Shown here: positions 9,157-18,335 of the stretch, in pieces
Numbering within the stretch: the stretch's first letter is position 1
Layout: the number at the start of each line of letters is the position of its first letter
Assembly (NCBI GenBank): GCA_036381125.1
Contig: DASVDK010000017.1
Location: 1 to 19,350, forward strand
Reading direction: 5' to 3'
DNA: 19,350 bases
Origin: DASVDK01 sp036381125 [NCBI: Thermodesulfobacteriota bacterium]
Lineage (GTDB): Bacteria > DASVDK01
Notes under the pieces: model-generated
Seen by the model: the letters and a program-made list of their open reading frames with translations, nothing else
Told to the model about the DNA's origin: nothing
Databases searched by the model: none
Position numbers and translations under genes: made by a program

Positions 9157-10062
9157 TCAGCTCGTCATCGTGGGCGCCTGCTCGTCGAGGAACTCGAGGA
9201 ACGCCTGTGCCACGGGCGAGCGGGTCCGGCCGCGCTGGGTGGCGATGAAGAACTCCCGCTCCAGCGCCAGGCCCGGCACCTTCACCTCGACCAGGCGTCC
9301 CTGCTCGAGGTCGTTCACGACGGCCCGGCGCGAGAGGAACGCGGGGCCGAGCCCGGCCAGGACGGCCTGCCGGATGGCCTCGGTGCTGCCCATCTCGGCC
9401 GCCACGCCCACCTGGTTGGTCGCGATGCCGGCCTCGCCCAGCGCCCGCTCGATCGCGTCGCGCGTGCCCGAGCCCCGCTCGCGCCAGACGAACGGCGTCC
9501 CCTTGATGTCCTCGAGCGCGATCTCCCGCCGCTCCGCCCAGGGATGCCCCGGGGCCGCGACCAGGATGATCGTGTCCCGCATGAACGGGCGCAGCTCGAC
9601 GCGCGACTCCTGCGGCCGCGCCCCCACCAGAGCCAGCTCGAGCTCGCCGTCGCCGACCGCGCGGATGATCCTCCGCGTGTCGCCGATGCGGAGCGTGACC
9701 GTCACGTGTGGCGAGCGCTGCCGGAACTGTACGATCAACGGTGGCAAGACGTACTCGCCGGGGATCGTGCTGCCGCCGATCTGCAGCTCTCCCTGAAGCG
9801 AGCCGAGGAAGTGGTCGAGCGCCTGCCGTGCCTCGTGGCGTAGCTCGAGGATCTTCCTCGCGTAGCGATACAGAATGAGGCCCGCCCTGGTAGGGACGAC
9901 CTCCTTGTCGAGCCGGTCGAGCAGTCTCGTGCCGACCTCCTCCTCGAGCGTCTTGATGTGGCCGCTGACCGTCGGCTGGGTAAGGTAGATCGCCTCGGCA
10001 GCCCTCGAGAAGGACTTGAGCTCGACGATCTTGCAGAGCACTTCGAGCTGTCGCAAGTCCAT
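9157..10062 (-). CDS. LysR-family transcriptional regulator
   Basis: A 301-residue regulator with the N-terminal winged helix-turn-helix (FSRAAEAIYLTQPTVSGHIKT, about residues 18-38) and a substrate-binding domain from about 90 to 295 (GELQIGGSTIPGEYVLPPLI onward). The N-terminal sequence resembles the group labelled selenium-metabolism-associated LysR regulators in deltaproteobacteria and, more distantly, CysB/CysL types; no selenium or sulfur genes are in the window, so the effector is unknown. The frame extends upstream to 10320, but the ATG at 10062 starts at the conserved MDLRQLE and has GGGAGGGGG 6 nt before it. A promoter-like pair lies at 10095-10124. It stands alone, so its targets may be elsewhere or include the divergent dciA gene. 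Confidence 0.93.
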   Translation of the reverse strand: MDLRQLEVLCKIVELKSFSRAAEAIYLTQPTVSGHIKTLEEEVGTRLLDRLDKEVVPTRAGLILYRYARKILELRHEARQALDHFLGSLQGELQIGGSTIPGEYVLPPLIVQFRQRSPHVTVTLRIGDTRRIIRAVGDGELELALVGARPQESRVELRPFMRDTIILVAAPGHPWAERREIALEDIKGTPFVWRERGSGTRDAIERALGEAGIATNQVGVAAEMGSTEAIRQAVLAGLGPAFLSRRAVVNDLEQGRLVEVKVPGLALEREFFIATQRGRTRSPVAQAFLEFLDEQAPTMTS

Positions 10063-10068
10063 AATGAA

Positions 10069-10077
10069 CCCCCTCCC
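10069..10077 (-). promoter_or_regulatory. Ribosome binding site that sets the LysR start
   Basis: GGGAGGGGG on the minus strand, 6 nt before the ATG at 10062. It decides for this start over in-frame upstream candidates such as the ATG at 10137 and the far upstream start at 10320. Confidence 0.75.
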
Positions 10078-10094
10078 GGCGGGGCATGGGTCCA

Positions 10095-10124
10095 AGTGTA
10101 CGTCCGCTTCGGTGGACAAGGCAA
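10095..10124 (-). promoter_or_regulatory. LysR gene promoter (predicted)
   Basis: TTGCCT (-35, 10119-10124), 18-nt spacer, TACACT (-10, 10095-10100) on the minus strand, giving a leader of about 25 nt that contains the ribosome site. Between the boxes is TTGTCCACC, an 8/9 match to a DnaA box. Confidence 0.45.
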
Positions 10125-10174
10125 CGATCCGCTTCATCGAAAAGTCCCCTGGACGGGAAAATCCTTGCCGGCTC

Positions 10175-10189
10175 GACCCTGATAGGGTC
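10175..10189. promoter_or_regulatory. Inverted repeat in the LysR-dciA divergent region
   Basis: GACCCT and AGGGTC are exact reverse complements around GAT. It lies between the divergent LysR and dciA genes, where a LysR-type regulator often binds. It does not fit the T-N11-A pattern clearly, so the regulator is unknown. Confidence 0.3.
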
Positions 10190-10279
10190 AAGCCGCCCGA
10201 CCGCCGCGCGCGCCGCACGGGCCGGGCGCGCCGCGCCCCGCGACTTGACGCGACCACGGGCGGCTGATACGCGTAGGGC

Positions 10280-10774
10280 ATGTCGCGGCGCCCGCGCACT
10301 CCGGACCGGCTCGGCCGCATCCTCGAGCGGACGCTCGAGGGCCGTCGCCTCGGCTCCGTGCTCGTCGAGGCGGAGATCGCGGCGCGCTGGGCCGAGGCGG
10401 TGGGCGCTCAGGTCGCGGCCCGCGCTCGCCCCGAGGCGTTGCGCGACGGCGTGCTCGTCGTCCGGGTCGCCACCTCCCCCTGGCTCACCGAGCTTGCGTT
10501 CCGCAAGCCCCGGCTGCTCGAGCGGATCAACGCCGTCGCCGGCGCGCCGGCCGAGGCGCCGGTCGTGACCGACCTCAGGCTCGTCTGCGGCCCCCTGCCC
10601 GACGAGCCGCCCCGCCCGGCGGCACCGGCGCCGAAGGCGCTCACGCCCGAGCAGGGGCGCCTGGTGGACGCCATCACCCGCGAGTGCGACGACCCGGGCG
10701 TCAGGGAGGCGATCGCCCGCGCGCTGGCGCGCGCGCTGACCTCCCGCCCGCTCGAGCCCGACACGCGCGGATGA
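10280..10774 (+). CDS. dciA: DUF721/DciA-family replicative helicase loader
   Basis: The 164-residue product carries a DUF721 domain at about residues 8-103: an N-terminal helix (LGRILERTLEGRRLGSVL), WAEAVGAQVAARARPEALRDGVLVV, the SPWLTEL segment and the ERINAV turn. DciA proteins help load the DnaB helicase at the origin in bacteria without DnaC or DnaI. A Pro/Ala linker (104-120) and a C-terminal helix follow. The ATG at 10280 lacks a clear ribosome site, so translation may be leaderless or start further in. Its TGA overlaps the ATG of the next gene by 4 bp (ATGA), indicating coupling. It lies 3.2 kb from dnaA and is divergent from the LysR gene. Confidence 0.85.
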   Translation: MSRRPRTPDRLGRILERTLEGRRLGSVLVEAEIAARWAEAVGAQVAARARPEALRDGVLVVRVATSPWLTELAFRKPRLLERINAVAGAPAEAPVVTDLRLVCGPLPDEPPRPAAPAPKALTPEQGRLVDAITRECDDPGVREAIARALARALTSRPLEPDTRG

Positions 10775-12318
10775 GGGTCACGGCCGCAGCCGTCGCCGCC
10801 TCGCTGCTCCTGGCGGCCTGCGCCGCCGCGTCCGGCGGCCGGCCGGTCATCGACGCGCCGGCCCCGCCCCAGCCGGCCCTGCGCCACCTCAGGATCCTTC
10901 ACCTCAACGACGTCGCCGACTTCGAGAACGGTCCCGACGGCGCCGGACTCCTCCGCGCCGCCTCCGTCGTGCGCGCGGCGCGCGGCGAGCTGCCGCGGGT
11001 GCTCGTGACCGGCGGCGGCGACCTCCTCGCGCTCTCGCCCGCCTCGCTCGTGCTCGACGCGGCGCCGATCGCGGCCGCGTGGCGGGCGCTCGGCCTCGAC
11101 GTGGCCACACCGGGCGACCGCGACCTCGGCCTTCCCCCCGCGCTGCTCGCCGCCCGGGCGCGGGACACCGGCGCGCGGTGGCTCACGGCCAACGTCACCG
11201 ACGGGGGCCGTCCCTGCTGCGGCGCGGCGGCGTGGACGGTCGTCGACGTCGGAGGGGTCCGGGTCGGGGTCACCGGCGTGACGGGCGAGAACGCGGGGCG
11301 AGCGGCCGGAAGCGGCCTCGACGTGGGGGACCCGGTCGCGGCGGCGCGCGACGCCGTGGCCGCACTTCGGGTCGAGGGGGCGGAGGTCGTCGTCCTGCTC
11401 GCCCACGGCGAGGCCCCGCTCCTCGAGCTGCTCGGCCACGCCGCGCGGCCGGACCTGGTGCTCGGCGGGCACGAGGGGACGCCCGTCTCGACGCACGCGG
11501 GGACCGCGACGGTGGTCCGCGCGGCGGGCGGCGCCCGCGACGTCGTGCAGGTGGACCTCTGGCTGACCGACACCGGAAGGATCGCGGCGCGCGACGTCCG
11601 CTTCCTGCCGGTGCTCGGCGCGCCGGCCGACCCCGCCCTGCTCGAGGTGGCCGACCGGGCCGCCGCGGCCATGGCCCAGGCGCCGCCGGTTGGGACGGCC
11701 GCGATCCCTCTCGACGCCCGTCCCGACGCCTTCGCCGCCGGCGAGGCGCCGCTCGGCAACCTCCTGGCCGACCTGGCCCGCCGCGCGACGCGGGCCGATG
11801 CCGCGCTCGTGGACGCCGGCAGCGTGGCGCCCCGCTTCGTCGAGCCCGGGCCGATCCCGGCGACCTGGCCGATCGAGCTTCTGCCGGACCTCGGCCCCCT
11901 CGCCGTGCTCGAGGTCGCCGGGGCCGACCTGGCCGCCGTCCTCGAGCATGCGCTCGTCTGGCTGCCGGCGCCCGCGACCCGCTTCCTGCACCTGTCGGGC
12001 GTTGCCGTGCACTACGACCCGGCGGCGCGGCCGGGCGAGCGGCTCCGCTCGGTGACCGTGGGCGGCGCCCCGCTCGACCCGGAACGCCGCTACCGCGTGG
12101 CGGCGACCGGACGGATCGCGGCCGGCGGGGACGGCTACGGGTGGCTCATGGCGGCGCGGCGTCTGGCCTCGCTCGACGTGACACCGCGCCTGGCCGCCCT
12201 CCTCGTCTCCCGCCTGCGGTCGGACGAGCCTCTGGCGCCGGTGGTCGAAGGGCGGATCGTCGCGGATCAGTCGAGCGGAAGGATCACGAGACCGGTCGGC
12301 AGCTTGGGGGCGAAGTAG
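10771..12318 (+). CDS. 5'-nucleotidase/UshA-like lipoprotein with a degraded active site
   Basis: A 515-residue protein with a lipoprotein signal (lipobox LAAC, Cys17), so periplasmic and membrane-anchored. An N-terminal metallophosphatase-like domain spans about 40-280 and a 5'-nucleotidase C-terminal domain about 305-480 (PLGNLLADLARRA, FLHLSGVAVHYD, AGGDGYGWL). Compared with UshA the first metal motif keeps Asp47 but has Ala for His43 (LNDVAD); GNHE is replaced by GDRD, so the catalytic His is Arg; Asp84, His212 and His234 are kept; and the second His/Gln of the GHxH motif is Gly. It may have lost hydrolase activity or use another substrate. The start overlaps the dciA stop (ATGA). Its last 52 bp overlap the convergent DUF1015 gene. 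Confidence 0.85.
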   Translation: MRVTAAAVAASLLLAACAAASGGRPVIDAPAPPQPALRHLRILHLNDVADFENGPDGAGLLRAASVVRAARGELPRVLVTGGGDLLALSPASLVLDAAPIAAAWRALGLDVATPGDRDLGLPPALLAARARDTGARWLTANVTDGGRPCCGAAAWTVVDVGGVRVGVTGVTGENAGRAAGSGLDVGDPVAAARDAVAALRVEGAEVVVLLAHGEAPLLELLGHAARPDLVLGGHEGTPVSTHAGTATVVRAAGGARDVVQVDLWLTDTGRIAARDVRFLPVLGAPADPALLEVADRAAAAMAQAPPVGTAAIPLDARPDAFAAGEAPLGNLLADLARRATRADAALVDAGSVAPRFVEPGPIPATWPIELLPDLGPLAVLEVAGADLAAVLEHALVWLPAPATRFLHLSGVAVHYDPAARPGERLRSVTVGGAPLDPERRYRVAATGRIAAGGDGYGWLMAARRLASLDVTPRLAALLVSRLRSDEPLAPVVEGRIVADQSSGRITRPVGSLGAK

Positions 12319-13541
12319 GTGGACTTCTGCGGCATCGTCTCGCCCGCCTCGGCCACCGCGACGACCTCGGCCGGCGGCGTGCCGTTGAGGAGGAAGGCGT
12401 GGGCCGCCTCGCCTCGCTCGACGAGGCCGACCGCCTCGGCCGCGTCCTTCACGTACACGAGGTTGGCCTGGCGAGCGATCGACTCGGCCGACGCCCCGAA
12501 GACCGCCACGAGGACGTCGCGCTCGAGGCGCGTCACGTCGAGACGCTCGCGCGGCGAGGCGGCGGCGCGCGTCCCCGGGTCGGTCCACTCGAGCCGCAGG
12601 TAGGCAAGCCCCGCGGCCTCGCGCCCGGCGACGAGCACCGCCGGCGCCAGGCGGCCGGCCTCGGCCAGGTCGGCGAGGAGCCGGTCGAGCGGACCCGCGA
12701 CCGGCGTCGCGCGGATGCCGGGACCGACCCGCTCGGCGAGGGCGGCCAGGGGGATCGGCTCGACGCCGCGAAGGACGCGGTGGGTGGGCAGGACGGCCAG
12801 ACCGGGGTCGTCGAGCGCGGTGAGCGCCATCGGGACGAAGCCGGCCGCGGGGAGGTCCGGGTGCGCGGCGCGGTAGGCGAGCGCCGTCTCGTAGCGGTGA
12901 TGACCGTCGGCGATGTAGAGGCGCCGGTTCTCGAAGGCCCGGCTGACGGCGTCGGTGATCGCCCGGTCGTCGACCACCCACATGCGGTGCACGACGCCGT
13001 CGGGGTCGGTGACCGTCACGTCGGGCGGCCCGGCGAACGCCGGCCCGATCGCCGCGGCCACCTCGCGGTCGTCGTCACGGTAGAGCGCGAAGATCGGCGA
13101 GAGCGCCGCGCGCGTCGCCTCCATGATCGCCAGCCGGTCGGCCTTGGGGCCCGCCATCGTGCGCTCGTGGGGCAGCACGATGCCGGCGTCGAACGGGACC
13201 AGGCCGACGGCCGCGAGGATGCCCCGGCGCACGGCGCCGCCGACGTCCGTCTCGATCAGGTAGAGGGCCGCCCCGGCCTCCCGGCGGAGTATCCCCCGAG
13301 CCCGCCAGGCGCGATAGGTCTCGCCCGCGCGCGCGTACTTCGCCTCGGGCGGCTCGCCCTCGCGGGCCGGCGGCAGGTCGACGTGCAGGACGTTGTACGG
13401 GCTCGCGGCGAGGAGCCGTCGCTGCCGCTCGGGCGAGACGACGTCGTACGGCGGCGCGAGGCAGCTCTCGAGCGGACCGGCGGCTTCGGCGAACCTGAGC
13501 CCGCGGAAGGGGCGGACCGTCGCCACCGGCGCCCCCGTCAC
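12267..13541 (-). CDS. DUF1015-family protein
   Basis: A 424-residue member of DUF1015, a family without an established reaction. Seen: VRPFRGLRF (9-17), APPYDVVSP (29-37), HERTMAGPKADRL (125-137), DGHHRYETAL (212-221) and the C-terminal STYFAPKLPTGLVILPLD. The DGHHR box resembles the phosphate-binding box of the SerK/ParB-like fold, which hints at nucleotide or phosphate binding; this is inference. The start is a GTG at 13541 that overlaps the purD stop by 4 bp (GTGA), so it is probably translated by coupling with purD; the frame continues upstream within purD but lacks family sequence. Its final 52 bp overlap the nucleotidase-like gene on the other strand. Confidence 0.88.
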   Translation of the reverse strand: MTGAPVATVRPFRGLRFAEAAGPLESCLAPPYDVVSPERQRRLLAASPYNVLHVDLPPAREGEPPEAKYARAGETYRAWRARGILRREAGAALYLIETDVGGAVRRGILAAVGLVPFDAGIVLPHERTMAGPKADRLAIMEATRAALSPIFALYRDDDREVAAAIGPAFAGPPDVTVTDPDGVVHRMWVVDDRAITDAVSRAFENRRLYIADGHHRYETALAYRAAHPDLPAAGFVPMALTALDDPGLAVLPTHRVLRGVEPIPLAALAERVGPGIRATPVAGPLDRLLADLAEAGRLAPAVLVAGREAAGLAYLRLEWTDPGTRAAASPRERLDVTRLERDVLVAVFGASAESIARQANLVYVKDAAEAVGLVERGEAAHAFLLNGTPPAEVVAVAEAGETMPQKSTYFAPKLPTGLVILPLD

Positions 13542-14908
13542 CCGCGCGGCTTGCGGCCGCGAGGGTCGCCCTTGCGGGCGCCCGCGGGCGCGCCGCCGCT
13601 CGCGCCGAGCGCGGCGAGCCCCTTGCGGCCGATGTCGCGACGGTAGTGGACGCCCTCCCACGAGATCCGCCCCACCGACGCGTAGGCCTGCGCGATGGCG
13701 GCCGCGAGGTCGTCACCCCGCGCCGTGACGGCCAGGACGCGGCCGCCGGCGGTGACGAGGCGGCCGTCCTTCTCCGCCGTGCCGGCGTGGAAGACCTTCA
13801 CGTCCGGGCCGCGCACCTGGTCGAGCCCGGAGATCGGCCTGCCGGTCTCGACCGACACCGGGTAGCCGCGCGCGGCCATGATGACGCTCACCGCCGCACC
13901 CGCCTTCCAGCGAATGCCGCCGGCCTCGAGCACCTGCGAGAGGTCGCCTCGCGCCGCGCCGAGGAGGACCGGCAGGAGGTCGCTCTCCATGAGGAAGAGG
14001 AGCGGCTCGGTCTCGGGGTCGCCGAACCGGACGTTGAACTCGAGGACCCGCACGTCGTCGCCGTCGACCATCAGCCCGGCGTACAGCACGCCGCGGAAGG
14101 GACAGCCCTCGGCCGCCATGCCCTTGACGACCGGCTCGATCACGGTGCGGGTGATCTGTTCCGCCAGCCGCGGCGGGACGATCGCCGCCGGGCAGTAGGC
14201 GCCCATCCCGCCCGTGTTGGGCCCGAGGTCGTTGTCGAGCGCCGTCTTGTGGTCCTGCGCGGGGAGCAGGGGAACGGTGCGGACGCCGTCGGTGATGGCG
14301 AGGAAGGAGGCCTCCTGACCGGGCAGGTACTCTTCGATGACCACCCGTGTCCCGGCGGCGCCGAAGGCCCGCTCGACCAGGCAGGCGTCGATGAAGCGGC
14401 GCGCCTGCCCCACCGTCTGCGCGACCACCACGCCCTTGCCGGCGGCAAGCCCGTCGGCCTTGACGACGATGGGGGCCCCCTGCTCCTCCACGAACGCCAC
14501 GGCCGCGTCGCGGTCGTCGAAGACCTCCGCCTGGGCCGACGGCACACCGCACCGCGCCATCAGGCGCTTGGCGAACGCCTTGCTCCCCTCGAGGCGGGCC
14601 GCGGCGGCGGTCGGGCCGAACGCCGTCAGGCCGGCCGCCTCGAAACGGTCGACGAGGCCGGCCACGAGCGGCGCCTCGGGCCCCACGACGGTGAGGTCGA
14701 CCCGCTCCCGCCGTGCCAGCTCGACCAGGCCGTCGAGGTCGTCGGCCTTCACCGGGACGCAGGTCGCGTCGGCGGCGATGCCGGCGTTGCCGGGGGCGCA
14801 GAGGACGCGCGCCACCCTGGGGCTCTGCGCGAGCTTCCAGGCGAGCGCATGCTCGCGACCGCCGCCGCCGACGACGAGGACCGTGAGTCGATCGCCGCTG
14901 CCGTCCAT
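13538..14908 (-). CDS. purD: Phosphoribosylamine-glycine ligase
   Basis: Second step of purine biosynthesis: joins glycine to 5-phosphoribosylamine with ATP. The 456 residues show the N-terminal nucleotide-binding loop (VVGGGGREHA, 12-21), the ATP-grasp segment (VVKADGLAAGKGVVVA, 148-163), GPNTGGMGAYCP (229-240) and EFNVRFGDPETEPLL (290-304). The last 30 residues are a Gly/Arg/Lys-rich tail beyond the usual end. The ATG at 14908 has a consensus AGGAGGT ribosome site (14917-14923). It lies 51 bp after purH, and its stop overlaps the DUF1015 start, so the three are probably one transcript. Confidence 0.97.
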   Translation of the reverse strand: MDGSGDRLTVLVVGGGGREHALAWKLAQSPRVARVLCAPGNAGIAADATCVPVKADDLDGLVELARRERVDLTVVGPEAPLVAGLVDRFEAAGLTAFGPTAAAARLEGSKAFAKRLMARCGVPSAQAEVFDDRDAAVAFVEEQGAPIVVKADGLAAGKGVVVAQTVGQARRFIDACLVERAFGAAGTRVVIEEYLPGQEASFLAITDGVRTVPLLPAQDHKTALDNDLGPNTGGMGAYCPAAIVPPRLAEQITRTVIEPVVKGMAAEGCPFRGVLYAGLMVDGDDVRVLEFNVRFGDPETEPLLFLMESDLLPVLLGAARGDLSQVLEAGGIRWKAGAAVSVIMAARGYPVSVETGRPISGLDQVRGPDVKVFHAGTAEKDGRLVTAGGRVLAVTARGDDLAAAIAQAYASVGRISWEGVHYRRDIGRKGLAALGASGGAPAGARKGDPRGRKPRG

Positions 14909-14959
14909 CGGCCGTGACCTCCTATCCCATCGAACGCGAGCGTTGCCCGATGGACGCCA

Positions 14960-16561
<1,602 letters not shown>

Positions 16562-16583
16562 CTGGTGGATCTCCCGAAGTGGT

Positions 16584-16601
16584 CTCCGGCTGGCTCCGGA
16601 G
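16584..16601 (-). promoter_or_regulatory. Inverted repeat in the purH leader
   Basis: CTCCGG and CCGGAG flank a 6-nt loop, right after the predicted purH transcription start and 23 nt before the GTG. It could be an operator or a hairpin that controls access to the ribosome site. Confidence 0.4.
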
Positions 16602-16609
16602 TCGAACCG

Positions 16610-16615
16610 ATTATA
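16610..16615 (-). promoter_or_regulatory. Perfect -10 box upstream of purH
   Basis: TATAAT on the minus strand, 49 nt upstream of the GTG start. No good -35 box is seen at 16-18 nt; the sequence there is GC-rich. A consensus -10 is rare by chance in such DNA and suggests an activator-dependent purH promoter. Confidence 0.45.
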
Positions 16616-16626
16616 CCCGACGACGA

Positions 16627-16640
16627 CCGGCGCACGCCGG
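16627..16640 (-). terminator. GC hairpin behind the mlaD-like gene
   Basis: CCGGC pairs with GCCGG around a 4-nt loop in the mlaD-purH gap (110 bp). There is no T-run, so termination strength is uncertain; it may also be part of the purH promoter region. Confidence 0.3.
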
Positions 16641-16671
16641 CCGTGATCCCCACCTGACGCCGATTCGACGG

Positions 16672-18312
16672 CTACTGCAACGCGCCCGTCGGCGCCTGCC
16701 GCACGAGCGTCTTGAGGTCCTCGTCCTCGAAGAAGAAGCCGGCTCCGAGGAAGAGGGTCCGCGGCGGCCCGGAGATGTCCTCGTCGTCGAGGATGTTCTC
16801 GACGCCGATGGAGGCGTAGACGTTCTTGAAGAACCGGTAGCGGGCCTCGGCGCGGAGGTTCGGGCCCCCCTCCCGCAGGAAGTTGAACGCGTCGAGGTAG
16901 ATCTGCAGGTCGCGCTCGAAGGGGGTGTACATGAGGCCGGCCCCGCCGGTGCTCTCCATGAGACCGCCCCGCACGCCGAAGTCGCCCCACCACTTCTGGA
17001 TGAGCGCCGTGATCTGCAGCTCGTTCTCCTTGGTGGAGACCGTCTCGGAGCTGGTGACCTGGGTGGTGCCGTCCGGAAGGGTGACCGTCGTGGTGGACCT
17101 GTTGGTCCGCCGGCGCCCGAAGGGGTTGTTCACGATCTCGATGAGGTAGGAGCGGTCCGGTCCCGGCTGCAGCTCGATGCCGACCGCGGTCTTCCCCTCG
17201 GGCCCCTCGAGCTGGTACTCGCCCCGGAAGCTGAAGGCGGTGCGCAGCCGCTGGGCCGTGCCGAGGAACTCGCCCAGGCCCGAGACCGCCGACGACAGGT
17301 TCTCGCCCATCTCCTCGTCGTTCACCAGGCGGCCGAGCGGTCCCTGGCCCTGGTCGATCTTCTGGGCGATCGAGCCGACCGATTCGAGCGCGGAGTCGAG
17401 GCGCGCGGCCGCGTTCTTGACGTTCTCGAGGCCCTGCGTGACGTTGGTCCGGTTCTCCTGGACGAGCTGGTCCAGGTTCTTCGACAGGCTCTCGATGGAC
17501 GCCAGAAGCTCGGGCGACCGTTCGGCGAGCGTGTCGGAGAAGCGCCGGAAGTTCTCCAGCGTGGCCCGCAGGTCGGCCCGGTTCTCGGCCGTGACCTCCC
17601 GCAGGTCGGCGCTGAAGGCCTGGAGGTTGTCGACGAGGGCCGAGATCTTCTGATCGTTCTGGGCCACGAGGCGCGAGAGGTTGCGCGACAGGTCGGACAG
17701 GTTGGCGACGATCTCCCTGAGCTGCCGCTGCCCCTCGGCGCCGCCGAGCGCCCCGCGAAGGCTCTCCGTCACGGCCTTCACGTCGTCGGCGATGGCCGAG
17801 AGCTTGCGGACCAGCTCGTCGGTGTCGGTCGACGGCACCGTCCGGCGCAGCTCGCCTCCCGGTTCCACGTACTGGCCGTCGCGCGCCGGCCCCCCCGACC
17901 GGCCGGGGACCGCCGCCACGGCCGACCCCGAGGCGCCGACCAGGCTCTGGGGGGACGGAACCCCCTCCGGGCCGGGGATGATCTCGATGTACTTGGCGCC
18001 CAGGAGGCCCCGGGTCCTGATGGCCACCTGGGAGTCCACCGGGACGCGGATGCCCTCGTCGATCCGCATGTGGATCCGGGCCTGGTTGCCCTCGAGGGTG
18101 ATGCGGGCGACCTCGCCCACCTTGATGCCGGCGATCTCGACGACGGTCTTCTCGTCGAGACCCGAGGCGTTCGGCACGACGACCGAGATCTCGTAGGACC
18201 CGCGCCCCGTGAGCCACCTGAGGCCGCCGATCTGCACGGACAGCGCCGCGAACACCACCAGCGCGGCCACGACGAAGAGGCCGACCTTCATCTCCGTGCT
18301 GAGCCTGGCCAT
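16672..18312 (-). CDS. MlaD-like MCE protein with a beta-rich C-terminal domain
   Basis: Substrate-binding MCE component of an Mla-type lipid transporter. The 546 residues show an N-terminal membrane helix (about 9-30), one MCE domain (about 39-115, SYEISVVVPNASGL, GIKVGEV, GLLGAKYIEI), a Gly/Pro linker (116-160), a long amphipathic helical region (about 165-345) with the GxGPLGRLVNDEE box often seen in MCE proteins, and a C-terminal domain (about 355-532) with roughly ten alternating beta strands (for example LQIYLDAFNF, NLRAEARYRFF, RTLFLGAGFFF). E. coli MlaD has only 183 residues. The C-terminus looks like an outer-membrane barrel or a periplasmic beta domain; this is inference. The ATG at 18312 follows GGGGGGAG at 4-nt spacing, 23 bp after mlaF. 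MlaB and MlaC are not seen downstream. Confidence 0.9.
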   Translation of the reverse strand: MARLSTEMKVGLFVVAALVVFAALSVQIGGLRWLTGRGSYEISVVVPNASGLDEKTVVEIAGIKVGEVARITLEGNQARIHMRIDEGIRVPVDSQVAIRTRGLLGAKYIEIIPGPEGVPSPQSLVGASGSAVAAVPGRSGGPARDGQYVEPGGELRRTVPSTDTDELVRKLSAIADDVKAVTESLRGALGGAEGQRQLREIVANLSDLSRNLSRLVAQNDQKISALVDNLQAFSADLREVTAENRADLRATLENFRRFSDTLAERSPELLASIESLSKNLDQLVQENRTNVTQGLENVKNAAARLDSALESVGSIAQKIDQGQGPLGRLVNDEEMGENLSSAVSGLGEFLGTAQRLRTAFSFRGEYQLEGPEGKTAVGIELQPGPDRSYLIEIVNNPFGRRRTNRSTTTVTLPDGTTQVTSSETVSTKENELQITALIQKWWGDFGVRGGLMESTGGAGLMYTPFERDLQIYLDAFNFLREGGPNLRAEARYRFFKNVYASIGVENILDDEDISGPPRTLFLGAGFFFEDEDLKTLVRQAPTGALQ

Positions 18313-18335
18313 GCCGCTCCCCCCGCGGGTGCTGC

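Noticed and set aside
10111-10119. TTGTCCACC, 8/9 match to a DnaA box
   Set aside because: Single site inside the LysR promoter, no cluster; kept only as a remark there, likely chance.
16585-16620. tRNA-like GGTTCGACTCC segment
   Set aside because: Only a partial T-arm can be drawn; no acceptor, D or anticodon arms fit around it.
16562-18217. In-frame upstream extension of purH into the mlaD region, suggesting a fusion protein
   Set aside because: The extension is Arg/Gly-rich shadow sequence antiphase to mlaD; PurH has a normal N-terminus at the GTG at 16561.
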